Assembly: GCA_023428245.1 (NCBI GenBank)
Contig: JAEYYX010000077.1
Span: 1-58,255 of the forward strand
Direction: 5' to 3'
DNA from: Pseudomonadota bacterium
Lineage (GTDB): Bacteria; Myxococcota_A; Polyangia; Polyangiales; Polyangiaceae
DNA: 58,255 bases
The notes below the pieces were generated by a model, which did no database searches, was not told the DNA's origin, and saw nothing but the letters and a program-made list of their open reading frames with translations. The position numbers and the translations under genes are program-made. Each line of letters starts with the position of its first letter. The stretch's first letter is position 1. Below are positions 15,952 to 24,582 of this stretch, piece by piece.

Positions 15952-17226
15952 ATGACCTTTCTCGTCGCTTCTGCGCTCCTGTCGATCATTCTTTCGTTTC
16001 TCTGTTCGGCATCGGAGGCGGCGCTTCTCTCAGTGACGAGGGCCGAGATCCAAAGGCTCGGCCCTTCGCGCGCAGGTGCGCTCCTGCGCGAGTTCAAGCA
16101 GGAGATCGACAGGCCGATCGCGGCGATCTTGATCCTGAACGCTCTGGCGAACACAGCCGGCGCGGCGGTAGTCGGAGCGAGTTACGTGGCCGCCTTCGGC
16201 GAGGAGGGGCTTCTCGCCTTTTCGGCCGCGTTCACCTTCCTCGTGATCCTGTTCGGAGAGCTCATCCCGAAAACCCTCGGGGCTCTGCAGGCCTCGCGCA
16301 TCATCGTCCCCGTCGTCTACTTCGTTTCAGTCCTGACGGTCGTGCTCGGCCCGATCCTCTTCCTGACCCGGGGTATCTCGAAGCTGTTGCGCGGCGAGAA
16401 GAAACCGGTTTCGAGCATCGACGAGATTCGACTCCTCGCGCAGCTCGGCCGAGAGGAGGGGGCGCTGGCGGAGCGCACGGCGCAGATGATCGAGGGAGCA
16501 TCGCGGCTCCGCGAGCTCTCGGCCTACGACATCATGATCCCGCGCACGGCCCTCGTCTTCCTGAGCGGAAAAAAAACGCTCGCGGAGAACGTGGAGCGGA
16601 TTCGACGCTCCGGTTTCAGTCGTCTTCCCTTTTCGGAGACAGGAGATCCAGACAAGATCTCAGGGGTGGTCCTGGCGCGCGACGTGCTCTTCTCGTTGTT
16701 CGACGGGTCGCCGCCGCAGCTCGGTGAGCCCGCGGGCCCCGCGTTGCTCGCGCTTTGCCGGCCAGCGGTATTCGTCGGCGAGAACACGAAGATTGAGCAG
16801 CTCTTGCGTGACTTCCAAGAGCGTCGACATCATTTGGCGATCGTCGTCGACGAGTACGGAGGGACCGCGGGTATCGTCACTTTAGAAGATGTGGTCGAAG
16901 AGGTCGTCGGCGAGATCCAGGACGAGTTCGATCGCATCGATCATTTCATCATTCGGCGACCGGACGGCTCGCTCGTTTGTCGCGGACGCGCTGAGACGCG
17001 TTCGGTCTTTGCGCTGATCGGCGAGGCGGAGCAGGAGTCGGAGAGCGTGACGCTCGGAGGTTTCGTGGCAGAGCGTCTCGGACGTGTCCCGATGGAGGGC
17101 GATCGAGTGCTCCTTGAGAAAGCCGAGCTGCTCGTTGAGCGTTCCACGGCGCGTCGCGCTGAGCGCATCATTGTGATGCCGCGAGGGCCAAAGGCTGAGG
17201 CAGCAGCCCTGAGCCGGAACGGTTGA
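15952..17226 (+). CDS. CNNM/CorC (hemolysin C-like) membrane protein with CBS domains
   Basis: A 424-residue protein with an N-terminal DUF21/CNNM membrane region (about 1-185; FGELIPKTLGALQAS is characteristic), two CBS domains (about 195-330, including YDIMIPRTALVFLS and VVDEYGGTAGIVTLEDVVEEVVGEIQDE) and a C-terminal CorC_HlyC transporter-associated domain (about 340-420). Such proteins are linked to Mg2+/Co2+ efflux or homeostasis; true hemolytic activity is not implied. It begins 5 nt after the TPR gene. Confidence 0.85.
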   Translation: MTFLVASALLSIILSFLCSASEAALLSVTRAEIQRLGPSRAGALLREFKQEIDRPIAAILILNALANTAGAAVVGASYVAAFGEEGLLAFSAAFTFLVILFGELIPKTLGALQASRIIVPVVYFVSVLTVVLGPILFLTRGISKLLRGEKKPVSSIDEIRLLAQLGREEGALAERTAQMIEGASRLRELSAYDIMIPRTALVFLSGKKTLAENVERIRRSGFSRLPFSETGDPDKISGVVLARDVLFSLFDGSPPQLGEPAGPALLALCRPAVFVGENTKIEQLLRDFQERRHHLAIVVDEYGGTAGIVTLEDVVEEVVGEIQDEFDRIDHFIIRRPDGSLVCRGRAETRSVFALIGEAEQESESVTLGGFVAERLGRVPMEGDRVLLEKAELLVERSTARRAERIIVMPRGPKAEAAALSRNG

Positions 17227-17268
17227 GTGGGCGAGAGGGTTCAGGAAGGAAAGGGTGGGGAGGTGCCG

Positions 17269-17667
17269 ATGAGCAAGAGTAAGAAAAGTCTCCTCCTTGG
17301 GTGCGCGCTCTCGGCGCTGCTCGGAGGGAATATTGGCTGTTCGGAGGCCGAGCCCAAGAGTGAGGACTTCACGTATTGTGAGGACGTGAGGCCGATCGTG
17401 GAGGAGAAATGCGTGCGCTGTCATGCCTCGACGCCGAAGAATGGGGCTCCTTTTTCGCTCACGACCTATGAAGACTTTCAAAAGCCTCATCCGGTCGCGG
17501 CTGAGCTAGAGATCGGTGAACTCGCCTTCTCTGCGATTGAGAGCGGGCGGATGCCCGCCACGTCCATCGCTCTCGATCCGAAGGTCGAGCCGCTTACAAA
17601 AGAGGAGAAGAATGTGCTCCTCGAGTGGCTCGACTCGACGCGAGAGCGCGGTGACTGTTCCGACTGA
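17269..17667 (+). CDS. Small c-type-cytochrome-like lipoprotein
   Basis: 132 residues from the ATG at 17269, with GGGGAGG upstream. The signal peptide ends near NIGC (Cys24), a possible lipobox. The mature part starts with YCEDVRPIVEEKCVRCH, giving one C-x-x-C-H heme-attachment site (Cys48, Cys51, His52). The later GRMP (Met95) could supply the distal heme ligand. Single-heme domains of this layout are frequent in myxobacterial and planctomycete surface proteins. It follows the CNNM gene by 42 nt and may be in the same unit. The redox partner is unknown. Confidence 0.65.
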   Translation: MSKSKKSLLLGCALSALLGGNIGCSEAEPKSEDFTYCEDVRPIVEEKCVRCHASTPKNGAPFSLTTYEDFQKPHPVAAELEIGELAFSAIESGRMPATSIALDPKVEPLTKEEKNVLLEWLDSTRERGDCSD

Positions 17668-17694
17668 GACGGGCGTGTTTCATCTGTGATAGAC

Positions 17695-17721
17695 TTGGTG
17701 TGTCAAAATATGACACACCAA
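17695..17721. repeat. Perfect 27-nt palindrome upstream of recA
   Basis: Arms TTGGTGTGTCA (17695-17705) and TGACACACCAA (17711-17721) are perfect 11-nt inverted repeats around AAATA. No T-run follows, so a protein-binding operator (TGTCA-N5-TGACA core) is at least as likely as a terminator for the cytochrome-like gene. A second hairpin, AGCGCGC/GCGCGCT (17729-17747), follows directly. Confidence 0.5.
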
Positions 17722-17858
17722 GCGCGACAGCGCGCTTCGAGCGCGCTAGAGGTCTCTCTCGTCAGGACGGCCTATCGGGCGGCACCCCAGCGCGCCCCCA
17801 TCGTTCGGGAACCCCCGAGCTTCGGGCAAAACACTGAACAAGGCCGGCACTGAAAAGA

Positions 17859-17887
17859 TTGACACCTGAACAAGAGAACAGTAAAAG
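17859..17887 (+). promoter_or_regulatory. recA promoter with LexA-like box in the spacer
   Basis: A perfect -35 TTGACA (17859-17864), exactly 17 nt of spacer, and TAAAAG (17882-17887, 4/6) form a sigma70-type promoter. The whole spacer, 17865-17881 (CCTGAACAAGAGAACAG), matches 15 of 17 positions of the inverted Myxococcus LexA-box consensus as I remember it (CTRHAMRYBYGTTCAGS). A repressor bound there would block RNA polymerase. The leader to the recA ATG is about 60 nt and ends with a GAGGAG ribosome-binding site. Confidence 0.6.
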
Positions 17888-17954
17888 AATTTCAGACGAA
17901 GCGACGGAGCCAGCCGACCGACTCGGTCGAAGCAGGTAAGTTGAGGAGAGCGAC

Positions 17955-19064
17955 ATGGACGACAAGAGCAAGAGTAAGGCCCTGGAACTAGCGATTGCCT
18001 CCGTACAGAAGGAGTTCGGCGAAGGCGCGATCATGCGCCTCAAGGAAGGCGAGAAGGCGATCCGTGCCGTCGAGGTGATTCCCTCGGGCTCTCTGGGTCT
18101 CGATATCGCTCTTGGTATTGGCGGCTACCCCAAGGGCAGGATCGTTGAGATCTACGGTCCTGAGTCTTCCGGTAAGACGACCCTGACGCTCCATGCCATC
18201 GCGGAGGTTCAGAAGCGTGGCGGCGTAGCCGCGTTCATCGACGCGGAGCACGCGCTCGACGTGACCTATGCGCGGAAGCTGGGCGTGAAGACGGACGAGC
18301 TTCTGATCAGCCAGCCGGACTTCGGTGAGCAGGCCCTCGAAATCGCGGACATGCTCGTGCGCAGCGGCGCTGTGGACTTGATCGTGGTCGATTCGGTGGC
18401 TGCCCTCGTGCCGAAGGCGGAAATCGAAGGCGACATGGGAGATAGCCACGTCGGTCTCCAGGCACGCCTGATGAGTCAGGCTCTCCGTAAGCTCACCGGT
18501 ACCGTCTCGCGCTCGAACTGCATGATGCTCTTTACGAACCAGATCCGCATGAAGATCGGCGTGATGTTCGGTAGCCCCGAGACCACGACGGGCGGTAATG
18601 CTCTGAAGTTCTACGCCTCTGTGCGTCTCGACGTCCGTCGTATCGGCTCCATCAAGGAGGCCACGAAGCAGGACGCTGTCATTGTGGGTAATCGGACCAA
18701 GGTGAAGGTCGTCAAGAACAAGATGGCGCCGCCTTTCCGCGAAGTCGAGTTCGACATCATCTACGGAAAGGGCGTGAGCCGTTCGGGAGAGATCGTAGAC
18801 TACGGGGCGGACGCCGGAATTCTTCAGAGAAGCGGCGCTTGGTACTCCTACGGAACGGAGCGAATCGGGCAAGGGCGAGACAATGCACGCCAGTACCTCG
18901 AGGAGCATCCCGAGCTGATGGCAAAGATCGCTCAGGAGATCTTCGTAGCGAAGGGAGTCGGCGGGGACGGTGCCCAGGCACCGGCTGCGGAGAGCGAAGC
19001 CGGTAAGGAGGAGCGCAAGGACGCCCCGAACGCCAAGGCGACGCCTCGAGCGCGACCGAACTGA
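17955..19064 (+). CDS. recA: RecA recombinase
   Basis: A full-length 369-residue RecA. The Walker A motif GPESSGKT is at 68-75, followed by the conserved FIDAEHALD segment, the Walker B region VDLIVVDSVAALVPKAEIEGDMGDS and the loop with NQIRMKIGVMFGSPETTTGG. The C-terminal tail is Ala/Glu/Lys-rich. The protein catalyses strand exchange in homologous recombination and triggers LexA autocleavage in the SOS response. It is monocistronic here: own promoter upstream, strong terminator downstream, and no recX nearby. Confidence 0.98.
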   Translation: MDDKSKSKALELAIASVQKEFGEGAIMRLKEGEKAIRAVEVIPSGSLGLDIALGIGGYPKGRIVEIYGPESSGKTTLTLHAIAEVQKRGGVAAFIDAEHALDVTYARKLGVKTDELLISQPDFGEQALEIADMLVRSGAVDLIVVDSVAALVPKAEIEGDMGDSHVGLQARLMSQALRKLTGTVSRSNCMMLFTNQIRMKIGVMFGSPETTTGGNALKFYASVRLDVRRIGSIKEATKQDAVIVGNRTKVKVVKNKMAPPFREVEFDIIYGKGVSRSGEIVDYGADAGILQRSGAWYSYGTERIGQGRDNARQYLEEHPELMAKIAQEIFVAKGVGGDGAQAPAAESEAGKEERKDAPNAKATPRARPN

Positions 19065-19102
19065 GGCCCGGAAGCGGCTTTGCCGCGACGTGTGAGTACA
19101 CC

Positions 19103-19150
19103 GGAGGGCGCGTGCGGCGAGTTGGGCGCCGTCACGTGCCCTCCTTTTTA
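19103..19150 (+). terminator. Rho-independent terminator of recA
   Basis: The 12-bp stem pairs 19103-19114 with 19133-19144 (one G-U), with a nested CGGCG/CGCCG stem in the loop, and is followed directly by TTTTTATTC. It lies 39 nt after the recA stop. Confidence 0.85.
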
Positions 19151-19487
19151 TTCTCTTGGTGGCGTGGGTCCGATGTGCGCGCCCCTCGATTTGCTGGGGG
19201 AGCGTGGCGCGTGACGCTGTGTGGGGGCGCTGTGGCTGTGTGGGGTGGCGCTGTCGGGCGTGATGCGCAATCGAAGTAGAGCCTCGTCTGAGTGTGGCTC
19301 GTGGGGCGACGCACGGCCTTTGCTGGGCCTACCGCAGGTGCTGCCGCGGTACGCGAGTCGAGCTCTTGCTGGGCCGCCTTGTGGCGGCTTTGGTGCGCGG
19401 TGGTGCGGATGACGGCTTGGTGCGAATGGCGCCGCTGGCAAATTGCGCCGCTGGCGCGCCACCGACCCCGCGGGAAGCGGGTATTCG
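19151..19487. other. Gene-free stretch between convergent recA and the beta-barrel gene
   Basis: No reading frame here looks like a gene. The plus strand is unusually rich in G and T (runs of TGTGGGG and GGCGCTGTGG type) and contains short direct repeats such as GCGCCGCTGG at 19429-19438 and 19445-19454. No T-run terminator is visible for the minus-strand gene that ends at 19488. Confidence 0.5.
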
Positions 19488-20270
19488 TCAGTACTCGATG
19501 GCGAGCCCGAGGACCCAGGTGCTCGCCCCCACCTGCATGCCGTTGCCGAAGCTATTGACGCTCGAGAACATCCATTCGCCGAAGAGGTAGGCGTGGTTCA
19601 CGCCGCTCGCGATGTCCATGTCGATGGCCTGCTGGGGCGCGAGGAAGTTCAGCTCGAGCATCAGACCAGGGTTCACTGTAAGCCCTATTTCCGCCCCGAG
19701 TCCCTGGGCTCCGCCTTCTGTGACCGTGGTTCGATTCGCGTCGCGGCTTTCCCAGAACGCGTAGACGAGGCCGCCCTTGATGTAAGGGACCAAAGGTACA
19801 TGGTAGTCGCGCGAGAAGGTGTCGAGACGGAAGATACCGAGCGCGTTCACCGGCAATATCCATAGCCCCATAGGGTGCTGCGAGGCTCCCGTGCCGTCAG
19901 CGAAAGGGGCGGAGGCCTGATATTGCACGTAGGAGACCCCGAGCCCGGCCGCCAAGGTCCCGAGGTAGGGGACGCGGAGGAACTGGTAGTCGACCTCGAT
20001 ACCGCCCATCACACTTTCGCCGGTTCCGAAGCTATCGGAAAACGGTGAGGAACCCGTGAACTCGTCGTCCACGTTCGGGCGATAGGGCCCGAAGCGAACC
20101 TCGATCGCGGCGTACTGAGGACTTCGGTAGGAGTCCTGCGGTCGGAGCGGCGCGTGGAGCCTCTCTCGCTCTTCGTGGTACGGATCGTCGGCGGGGTGTG
20201 CGGCGGCGGGCTGAGAGAAGAAGGAGACGAGCAGGACGGTCGCGCAGCTTCCGGGGAGGACAGCCTTCAC
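19488..20270 (-). CDS. MXAN_2562-like outer-membrane beta-barrel protein
   Basis: 260 residues from the GTG at 20268-20270, which has a GGAGGT ribosome-binding site 5 nt upstream and overlaps the previous stop (GTGA). The signal peptide ends near QPAAAH. The mature protein shows alternating hydrophobic strands (YAAIEVRFGPYRP, MGGIEVDYQFLRVPYLGTL, GAEIGLTVNPGLMLELNFL) and ends STWVLGLAIEY, with the terminal aromatic residue typical of outer-membrane barrels. In Myxococcus the MXAN_2562 family is encoded beside the MXAN_2561 MYXO-CTERM family, matching the arrangement here. The barrel's function is unknown. Confidence 0.75.
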   Translation of the reverse strand: MKAVLPGSCATVLLVSFFSQPAAAHPADDPYHEERERLHAPLRPQDSYRSPQYAAIEVRFGPYRPNVDDEFTGSSPFSDSFGTGESVMGGIEVDYQFLRVPYLGTLAAGLGVSYVQYQASAPFADGTGASQHPMGLWILPVNALGIFRLDTFSRDYHVPLVPYIKGGLVYAFWESRDANRTTVTEGGAQGLGAEIGLTVNPGLMLELNFLAPQQAIDMDIASGVNHAYLFGEWMFSSVNSFGNGMQVGASTWVLGLAIEY

Positions 20271-21433
20271 TTGCGACCTCCGACGAGGCGCGCGCGGCGC
20301 GCGGCGAACAGTGCGCCGCCAAGCAGGACGGTAAGGGAGAAGACGTGGGCCGAAGAGCGCTCTCGGGCGATGCCACACAGGCCTCCGCCTCCTTTTCCGC
20401 CGGAATCTCGATAGCCCTCAAAGAAGGTCGTTACCTCTTTCGGAGTTGCGCACATGACGTCGGACAGAACGCTCTCGTTCAGTACGAGGTCGACTCCGGA
20501 CAGCGCGATGGCATAACACGCATCATTTTCGACCGGTGTCCCTTCAGCTTCGAGCACCTCAGCGCTCGCGGCGAAGCGGCCCTGAGCGTAAGCACATCGG
20601 TAGCGGTTCGACTCTTCGACAGAAAGCCTGCGGCCCGGCTGGAGTGCTCCTGTGGTGTCGAGGCATGTGGGGCCGAAGGCACCGCTGGCGCCCGCGGCGC
20701 CTGGTGCTCCCGCCATTCCAACCGGCGCGTCGGGGATCATCGCGTCGCAGGAGATCCTCTCGCAGAAGACGCGAAAACCTTGGAGGTCGACGGCGTCGGA
20801 GGCATCCCAGGTCGGAAAGAGCGCTTTATCGCCGGGGTTGACCTTGAGACCGGTGGCGGGGTTGGGAGGATTGATGTCGACCTCGCTCTTGTCCCAGATG
20901 GCGCCTTTGCCCTGCACCTGGCCTCCCTCGATCAGCATGATGTAGAAGCGGAGAGCAGAGGAGATGCCCGCTTCGCAGGTCTCAGGAGTGCCCTTGCCGC
21001 GAAAATCAGTGTCGGTGCCGTTCGGGTTGCGGAGGGCTTCGATCACGTCTGCGGGGCTCACGCGGAGCTCTTGACCCGTCGCTTGGGGTGACACAGTGGC
21101 GACCATCCCACAGCTTCCGGTGGCCTTTCGCTGGTCCTCTTTCGTGCAATCTTGGCTCGCTGCGACCCACACCTCGAGACTCGACTTGCGGCGATCGAAG
21201 CCCTTGAGGACTGGTTTGATCTGAATGACGGTGGGCGACGAATCGTTGAAGCTGCCCATGCAGTCCGTATAGTTCAGCGTGAACTGGAACTGGGCGGCGG
21301 AACGCGGCACCTCGCGCAAGATCTTGAACGTCGCCGGGCTGACCTCGACGGACTGCGCATGGCTCGGGAGTGCTACGAGGAGCAGCGCACAAAGGACCGA
21401 GAGCCGGACCAGGCTCCGCAGGATCACAGACAT
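20267..21433 (-). CDS. MXAN_2561-like secreted protein with MYXO-CTERM anchor
   Basis: A 388-residue protein with a signal peptide ending near SHAQS. The body is a beta-rich domain with several Cys and a collagen-like patch (MAGAPGAAGASGAFGP). The C-terminus has the MYXO-CTERM plan: a Gly-rich stretch and Cys (GGGGLCG), a membrane helix (VFSLTVLLGGALFAA) and a basic tail (RRARLVGGRK). This signal sorts proteins to the myxobacterial cell surface. The stop overlaps the start of the beta-barrel gene by 4 nt, so the two are translated together and probably interact at the outer membrane. Confidence 0.75.
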   Translation of the reverse strand: MSVILRSLVRLSVLCALLLVALPSHAQSVEVSPATFKILREVPRSAAQFQFTLNYTDCMGSFNDSSPTVIQIKPVLKGFDRRKSSLEVWVAASQDCTKEDQRKATGSCGMVATVSPQATGQELRVSPADVIEALRNPNGTDTDFRGKGTPETCEAGISSALRFYIMLIEGGQVQGKGAIWDKSEVDINPPNPATGLKVNPGDKALFPTWDASDAVDLQGFRVFCERISCDAMIPDAPVGMAGAPGAAGASGAFGPTCLDTTGALQPGRRLSVEESNRYRCAYAQGRFAASAEVLEAEGTPVENDACYAIALSGVDLVLNESVLSDVMCATPKEVTTFFEGYRDSGGKGGGGLCGIARERSSAHVFSLTVLLGGALFAARRARLVGGRK

Positions 21434-21667
21434 CTCGCGCAGTTATTGAGCATAGGGCGTGCCAACCGGCAAATGGGCGGGTCTGCCTTGACGGACAAGG
21501 CCCCAGGACGGTCGCCGGTCCGGGGAAGCCGCGGCATTTCGCAGCCTTCCCGGCGAAGCCGGGTAGCTCGGGGCAGCCGGTCGGTTGCCAGATTGGCATT
21601 CGGTCGAGGCTGACCGCGACACTCGTGGCACAGGCGCAGGCGGGGACTCCCGTCGAGCGCCGGGCGC
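21434..21667 (-). other. Structured intergenic spacer
   Basis: On the minus strand the 234-nt gap contains several GC-rich hairpins, the clearest being CCCGGC/GCCGGG around a 3-nt loop within 21551-21565, but no T-run. I compared it by eye with the GEMM-I c-di-GMP riboswitch and did not find the required conserved blocks. The sigma54-like promoter is at its downstream end. Confidence 0.4.
21449..21465 (-). promoter_or_regulatory. sigma54-like promoter before the MYXO-CTERM gene
   Basis: On the minus strand TTGGCACG (21465-21458), four nt and ATGCT (21453-21449) match the -24/-12 consensus YTGGCACG-N4-TTGCW at all but one position. The GC dinucleotides have the correct spacing. Predicted transcription start is near 21438, about 5 nt before the annotated ATG, so either the mRNA is nearly leaderless or the true start codon is downstream. 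Confidence 0.45.
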
Positions 21668-22627
21668 TCACTTCCGAACTTCGACGTAAGTGCGCCGGCG
21701 GAGGCCGTCGAGCCAATGCTTGCGGGCCTTGGCCATCTTTTCCATGTAGACGCGCTGATAGATCGCCTCGCGGGCCTCAATGTAAGGAGGGAGGGACGAC
21801 GGGGGCCGATCGACGATCTTGATAATGACGAGTGTGGAGTTGACGCGCACGGGGCGCGAGATCTCTCCCACATCGAGCGAGATCGAGGCGCGGGCGATAG
21901 CCTTCGGCTCCGATTCGGGGATTTGGGGTGGTGCTGTTCCGGAGCCAGGCAACGTTCCGAACTCTTGGATCAGCCGGCGGAAGTCTTCTCCCGCCCGAGC
22001 GCGGCTCACCACACCGAGAGCGAGGGCCATCTGTCGGGCTTGCTCTCCCTTGGTGCCACCAAGGGGCATGACGATGCGCTGGGTCCTTTGGGGCTGCTGC
22101 GACCGCTCTCGGAAAACAAGATCGCGGTAAGCGTTCTTTACGTCCGATTCGTCGATGCGGATGCGACCGGTCAGACGCAGCTGCGCCAGCTTGTTCTGTA
22201 GGAGCTGACGCTCCAGCTCTTCGCGATATTGGTGGATCGTGAGTCCGTTTTGGCGAGCCTCTTCGATCAGCTCGGGGACCGTGATTTGGTTTTGGGCGGC
22301 GAGCCGCTCGAGGGCTGCGTCAATCTCCTGGGCGCTCACGCTGATGCCTGCGCGGGCGGCCGCGGCGTCTTCGAGCTTCTCCTCGATCATGCGATCGAGC
22401 ACCGTCTGGTAGACTTGAGAGAGGGCGGCCGAACGCTGGGGACCGTCGGGAACGCCGCCGTAGACCTGGCCGAGGAACGGCTTGGCGCGCTCTTGGAGAT
22501 CGGTGAGCAGGATCGGGGTTTGGTCGACCACCGCCACGATCCGTTCCACGATGGCGGCTTCGGCCACGGTCGCGAGGCCGAGGATCGACAGGAAGAGGGA
22601 GAGGCGTCGCGGGGCCCGAAATCGCAT
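21668..22627 (-). CDS. SurA-like periplasmic chaperone/peptidyl-prolyl isomerase
   Basis: A 319-residue protein with a signal peptide ending near TVAEA, followed directly by IVERIVAVVDQTPILLTDLQERA, a near-canonical SurA start. The N-terminal helical chaperone domain spans about 26-160 and a parvulin-like (PPIC) domain about 172-280; its catalytic residues are weakly conserved, so isomerase activity is doubtful. SurA helps outer-membrane proteins reach the barrel-assembly machinery. The ATG overlaps the stop of the VWA gene by one nt. Downstream lies an outer-membrane barrel gene, a plausible client. Confidence 0.8.
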   Translation of the reverse strand: MRFRAPRRLSLFLSILGLATVAEAAIVERIVAVVDQTPILLTDLQERAKPFLGQVYGGVPDGPQRSAALSQVYQTVLDRMIEEKLEDAAAARAGISVSAQEIDAALERLAAQNQITVPELIEEARQNGLTIHQYREELERQLLQNKLAQLRLTGRIRIDESDVKNAYRDLVFRERSQQPQRTQRIVMPLGGTKGEQARQMALALGVVSRARAGEDFRRLIQEFGTLPGSGTAPPQIPESEPKAIARASISLDVGEISRPVRVNSTLVIIKIVDRPPSSLPPYIEAREAIYQRVYMEKMAKARKHWLDGLRRRTYVEVRK

Positions 22628-24582
22628 CAGGCGGGCGACATAGCAGACGGGGCGCCCCTTCGGCCACGCTCGCGCCGGACCAAGAGCTCAACCACGCCGA
22701 GGGCGAGCACGAGGAGCGCGATCGGGCGCGAGATCGGCGAAAGGCCATTGTTTTCGGCGACATCTGCGGCGAGGCTGCCCTCCGGTTCCCTCGGCTGCCG
22801 CACGATCTCGCTCGGGTGGCGGCCCACGATGCGGGCGACGGTTTTGTCAGGCCCGCGAATTTCGACTCGCCCTGATTCTTCCGGAACGAAACGGCTCCCG
22901 CTGGCCGGGCGCCCGCCGTCGAGCACTACCCGATGGCCCGCGGGGATATTCCATTCGGCTCCCGGGAGCGCAGGTCCGGTTGTCGCACGGGCTTGCGCCT
23001 GGGCGACGACGTGATCGAGGATCCCGAGGAAGCCCGGCCTGAGCGTGAAGTCGCTCACGCTGAGAGAAGCGGGCAGCGCCGCGAGCACGACCAACCCTCT
23101 GCCGAGAGGTCGTTCGAGAAGGAGCGGCGACTCGTCGTCGAACCTGAGCAGGCTCTTCGAATCGGGGATCGGCTCGAAGGTGGCGTGCCTCGACGCGCCA
23201 AGAGAATCATAGCCGCGCCCGAGCTCGGTCTGCGCGTCTCCCTCGGCCACGTTCAGAGGTTCGGCCGAAGAGCGGAACTGAAAATAGCCGCGGGAGAGGG
23301 GCCAAAAACCCGTGCTGAGCGGCGCGGACGCGGCTCTCGGACCGAGGAGCGCAAACAGGACGCCGCCTTTCTGAACCCAAGCTTCGAGGGCGTTCTGCGT
23401 CTCAGGGGGAAAGCCCTGTGGGTCGTCGACGATCAGCGCGGCGAAACGGCTGAGCTCTTCTGCGGCTTCGGGCAGAGAGGAGAGGACGTTCTGATGGAGC
23501 TTGGCCTCGAGCGACTCGAGGCCGAGCTCGAGGATCGTCCTTTCGCTCGTCTCGACGCGCGCGGCTTCTTGGTCTGCGCGGATGCCGATGAGGAGCTCAG
23601 CATCACCGATCTGGAGCTCGAGGCTGTCGTCTGAGGGGAGCTGATCACGGTTCGAGCCATCGAGGACCGCCACGACGCGGGTCTCTGGGCCGAGTTTGTC
23701 GTTCGGAAGGGAGAGCTGCAGCACCTCCGCCTCCTCGAGGCGACCCTTCGTGAGAGGCGAGCCGACAGGTTTCGGGGCCGAGGAGCCTGGGTCTTGGAGG
23801 AACAGCGAGACGGTTCGCTTGCCGCGGGCGAGCGCGCTCGTGCACCGGACATCGATCGAGGCCCGCGACGAGGAGCGGGAAGCCTGGGCGATGCCGCAGT
23901 TTTCGAATGGCTCCCGGAGTTCGGCGAGGGAGTATTGTACCGAGAGCTCTGAGGAGGATGTGGGCAGCGGCTCACTCGTTGCCAGATCGGAGAGGACGAT
24001 CACTTGTTTGTCCTCTTGGAGCAGGCCACTCAGGCTGGTCTGGGCGAGCAGAAGCGCTCCCTCGAGATCCGTCTCACGCTCGCCCGGCTCGAGTTCAGCG
24101 AGGGCGCGTCGCACCGCGTCCATGTTGCGTGTCGCGGCGAGGTGTTGTCGCGCGGGTTTTCCGGCGAGGATGATTGAAAACGAGTCACTTTCCGTCGTGG
24201 AGCTGACAAGGTCGAGAGCGGCTCGAATGGCTGCGTCGAAGCGGACCCCGCGCGCTGTCTTGACGCGCATGCTGGCCGAGTCGTCGATCACCAGAGCGAC
24301 CGCGAGAGAGCCGCCTCGAGGACGAGAAAGGCTTAAAGAGCCAAGGTGCGCGAGCGGTGACGCTGCGAGGAGCGCGAGCGCGAGGAGGAGCAGGACCCGG
24401 AGCAAGAGCAGCGAGCGATCGGAGATGGCGCGGCGCTTGCGCGAGGAAGTCTGACTTTCCTCGATGAAGCGAGCGGTGGGTAGCTCGAGCTCTCTGGACG
24501 AACCGCGTCGGAGGGAGTGAGCAATGATGGGGCCAAGGACAAACGCAGCAAGGGCGAGTCCGAGAGGAAAGAGGAAGCTCAA
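22627..24582 (-). CDS. BatA-type membrane protein with von Willebrand factor A domain
   Basis: A 651-residue protein that starts with the BatA N-terminal region (helix about 5-25, helix about 58-78) and then a VWA domain from about 93 with an intact MIDAS start D100-D-S102-A-S104. Residues about 255-540 hold a further large region, including VDDPQGFPPETQNALEAWVQKGG, which resembles the gatase-like part of related proteins. A final helix lies near residues 620-640. The family normally works with DUF58 and a MoxR AAA+ ATPase. DUF58 is adjacent (ATGA overlap) but no MoxR gene is in the window. Confidence 0.85.
   Translation of the reverse strand: MSFLFPLGLALAAFVLGPIIAHSLRRGSSRELELPTARFIEESQTSSRKRRAISDRSLLLLRVLLLLALALLAASPLAHLGSLSLSRPRGGSLAVALVIDDSASMRVKTARGVRFDAAIRAALDLVSSTTESDSFSIILAGKPARQHLAATRNMDAVRRALAELEPGERETDLEGALLLAQTSLSGLLQEDKQVIVLSDLATSEPLPTSSSELSVQYSLAELREPFENCGIAQASRSSSRASIDVRCTSALARGKRTVSLFLQDPGSSAPKPVGSPLTKGRLEEAEVLQLSLPNDKLGPETRVVAVLDGSNRDQLPSDDSLELQIGDAELLIGIRADQEAARVETSERTILELGLESLEAKLHQNVLSSLPEAAEELSRFAALIVDDPQGFPPETQNALEAWVQKGGVLFALLGPRAASAPLSTGFWPLSRGYFQFRSSAEPLNVAEGDAQTELGRGYDSLGASRHATFEPIPDSKSLLRFDDESPLLLERPLGRGLVVLAALPASLSVSDFTLRPGFLGILDHVVAQAQARATTGPALPGAEWNIPAGHRVVLDGGRPASGSRFVPEESGRVEIRGPDKTVARIVGRHPSEIVRQPREPEGSLAADVAENNGLSPISRPIALLVLALGVVELLVRRERGRRGAPSAMSPA

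Noticed and set aside
21434..21667. Possible c-di-GMP (GEMM-I) riboswitch
   Set aside because: Hairpins exist, but the conserved GEMM blocks are not present on the minus strand and the sigma54-like promoter lies downstream of the structures.
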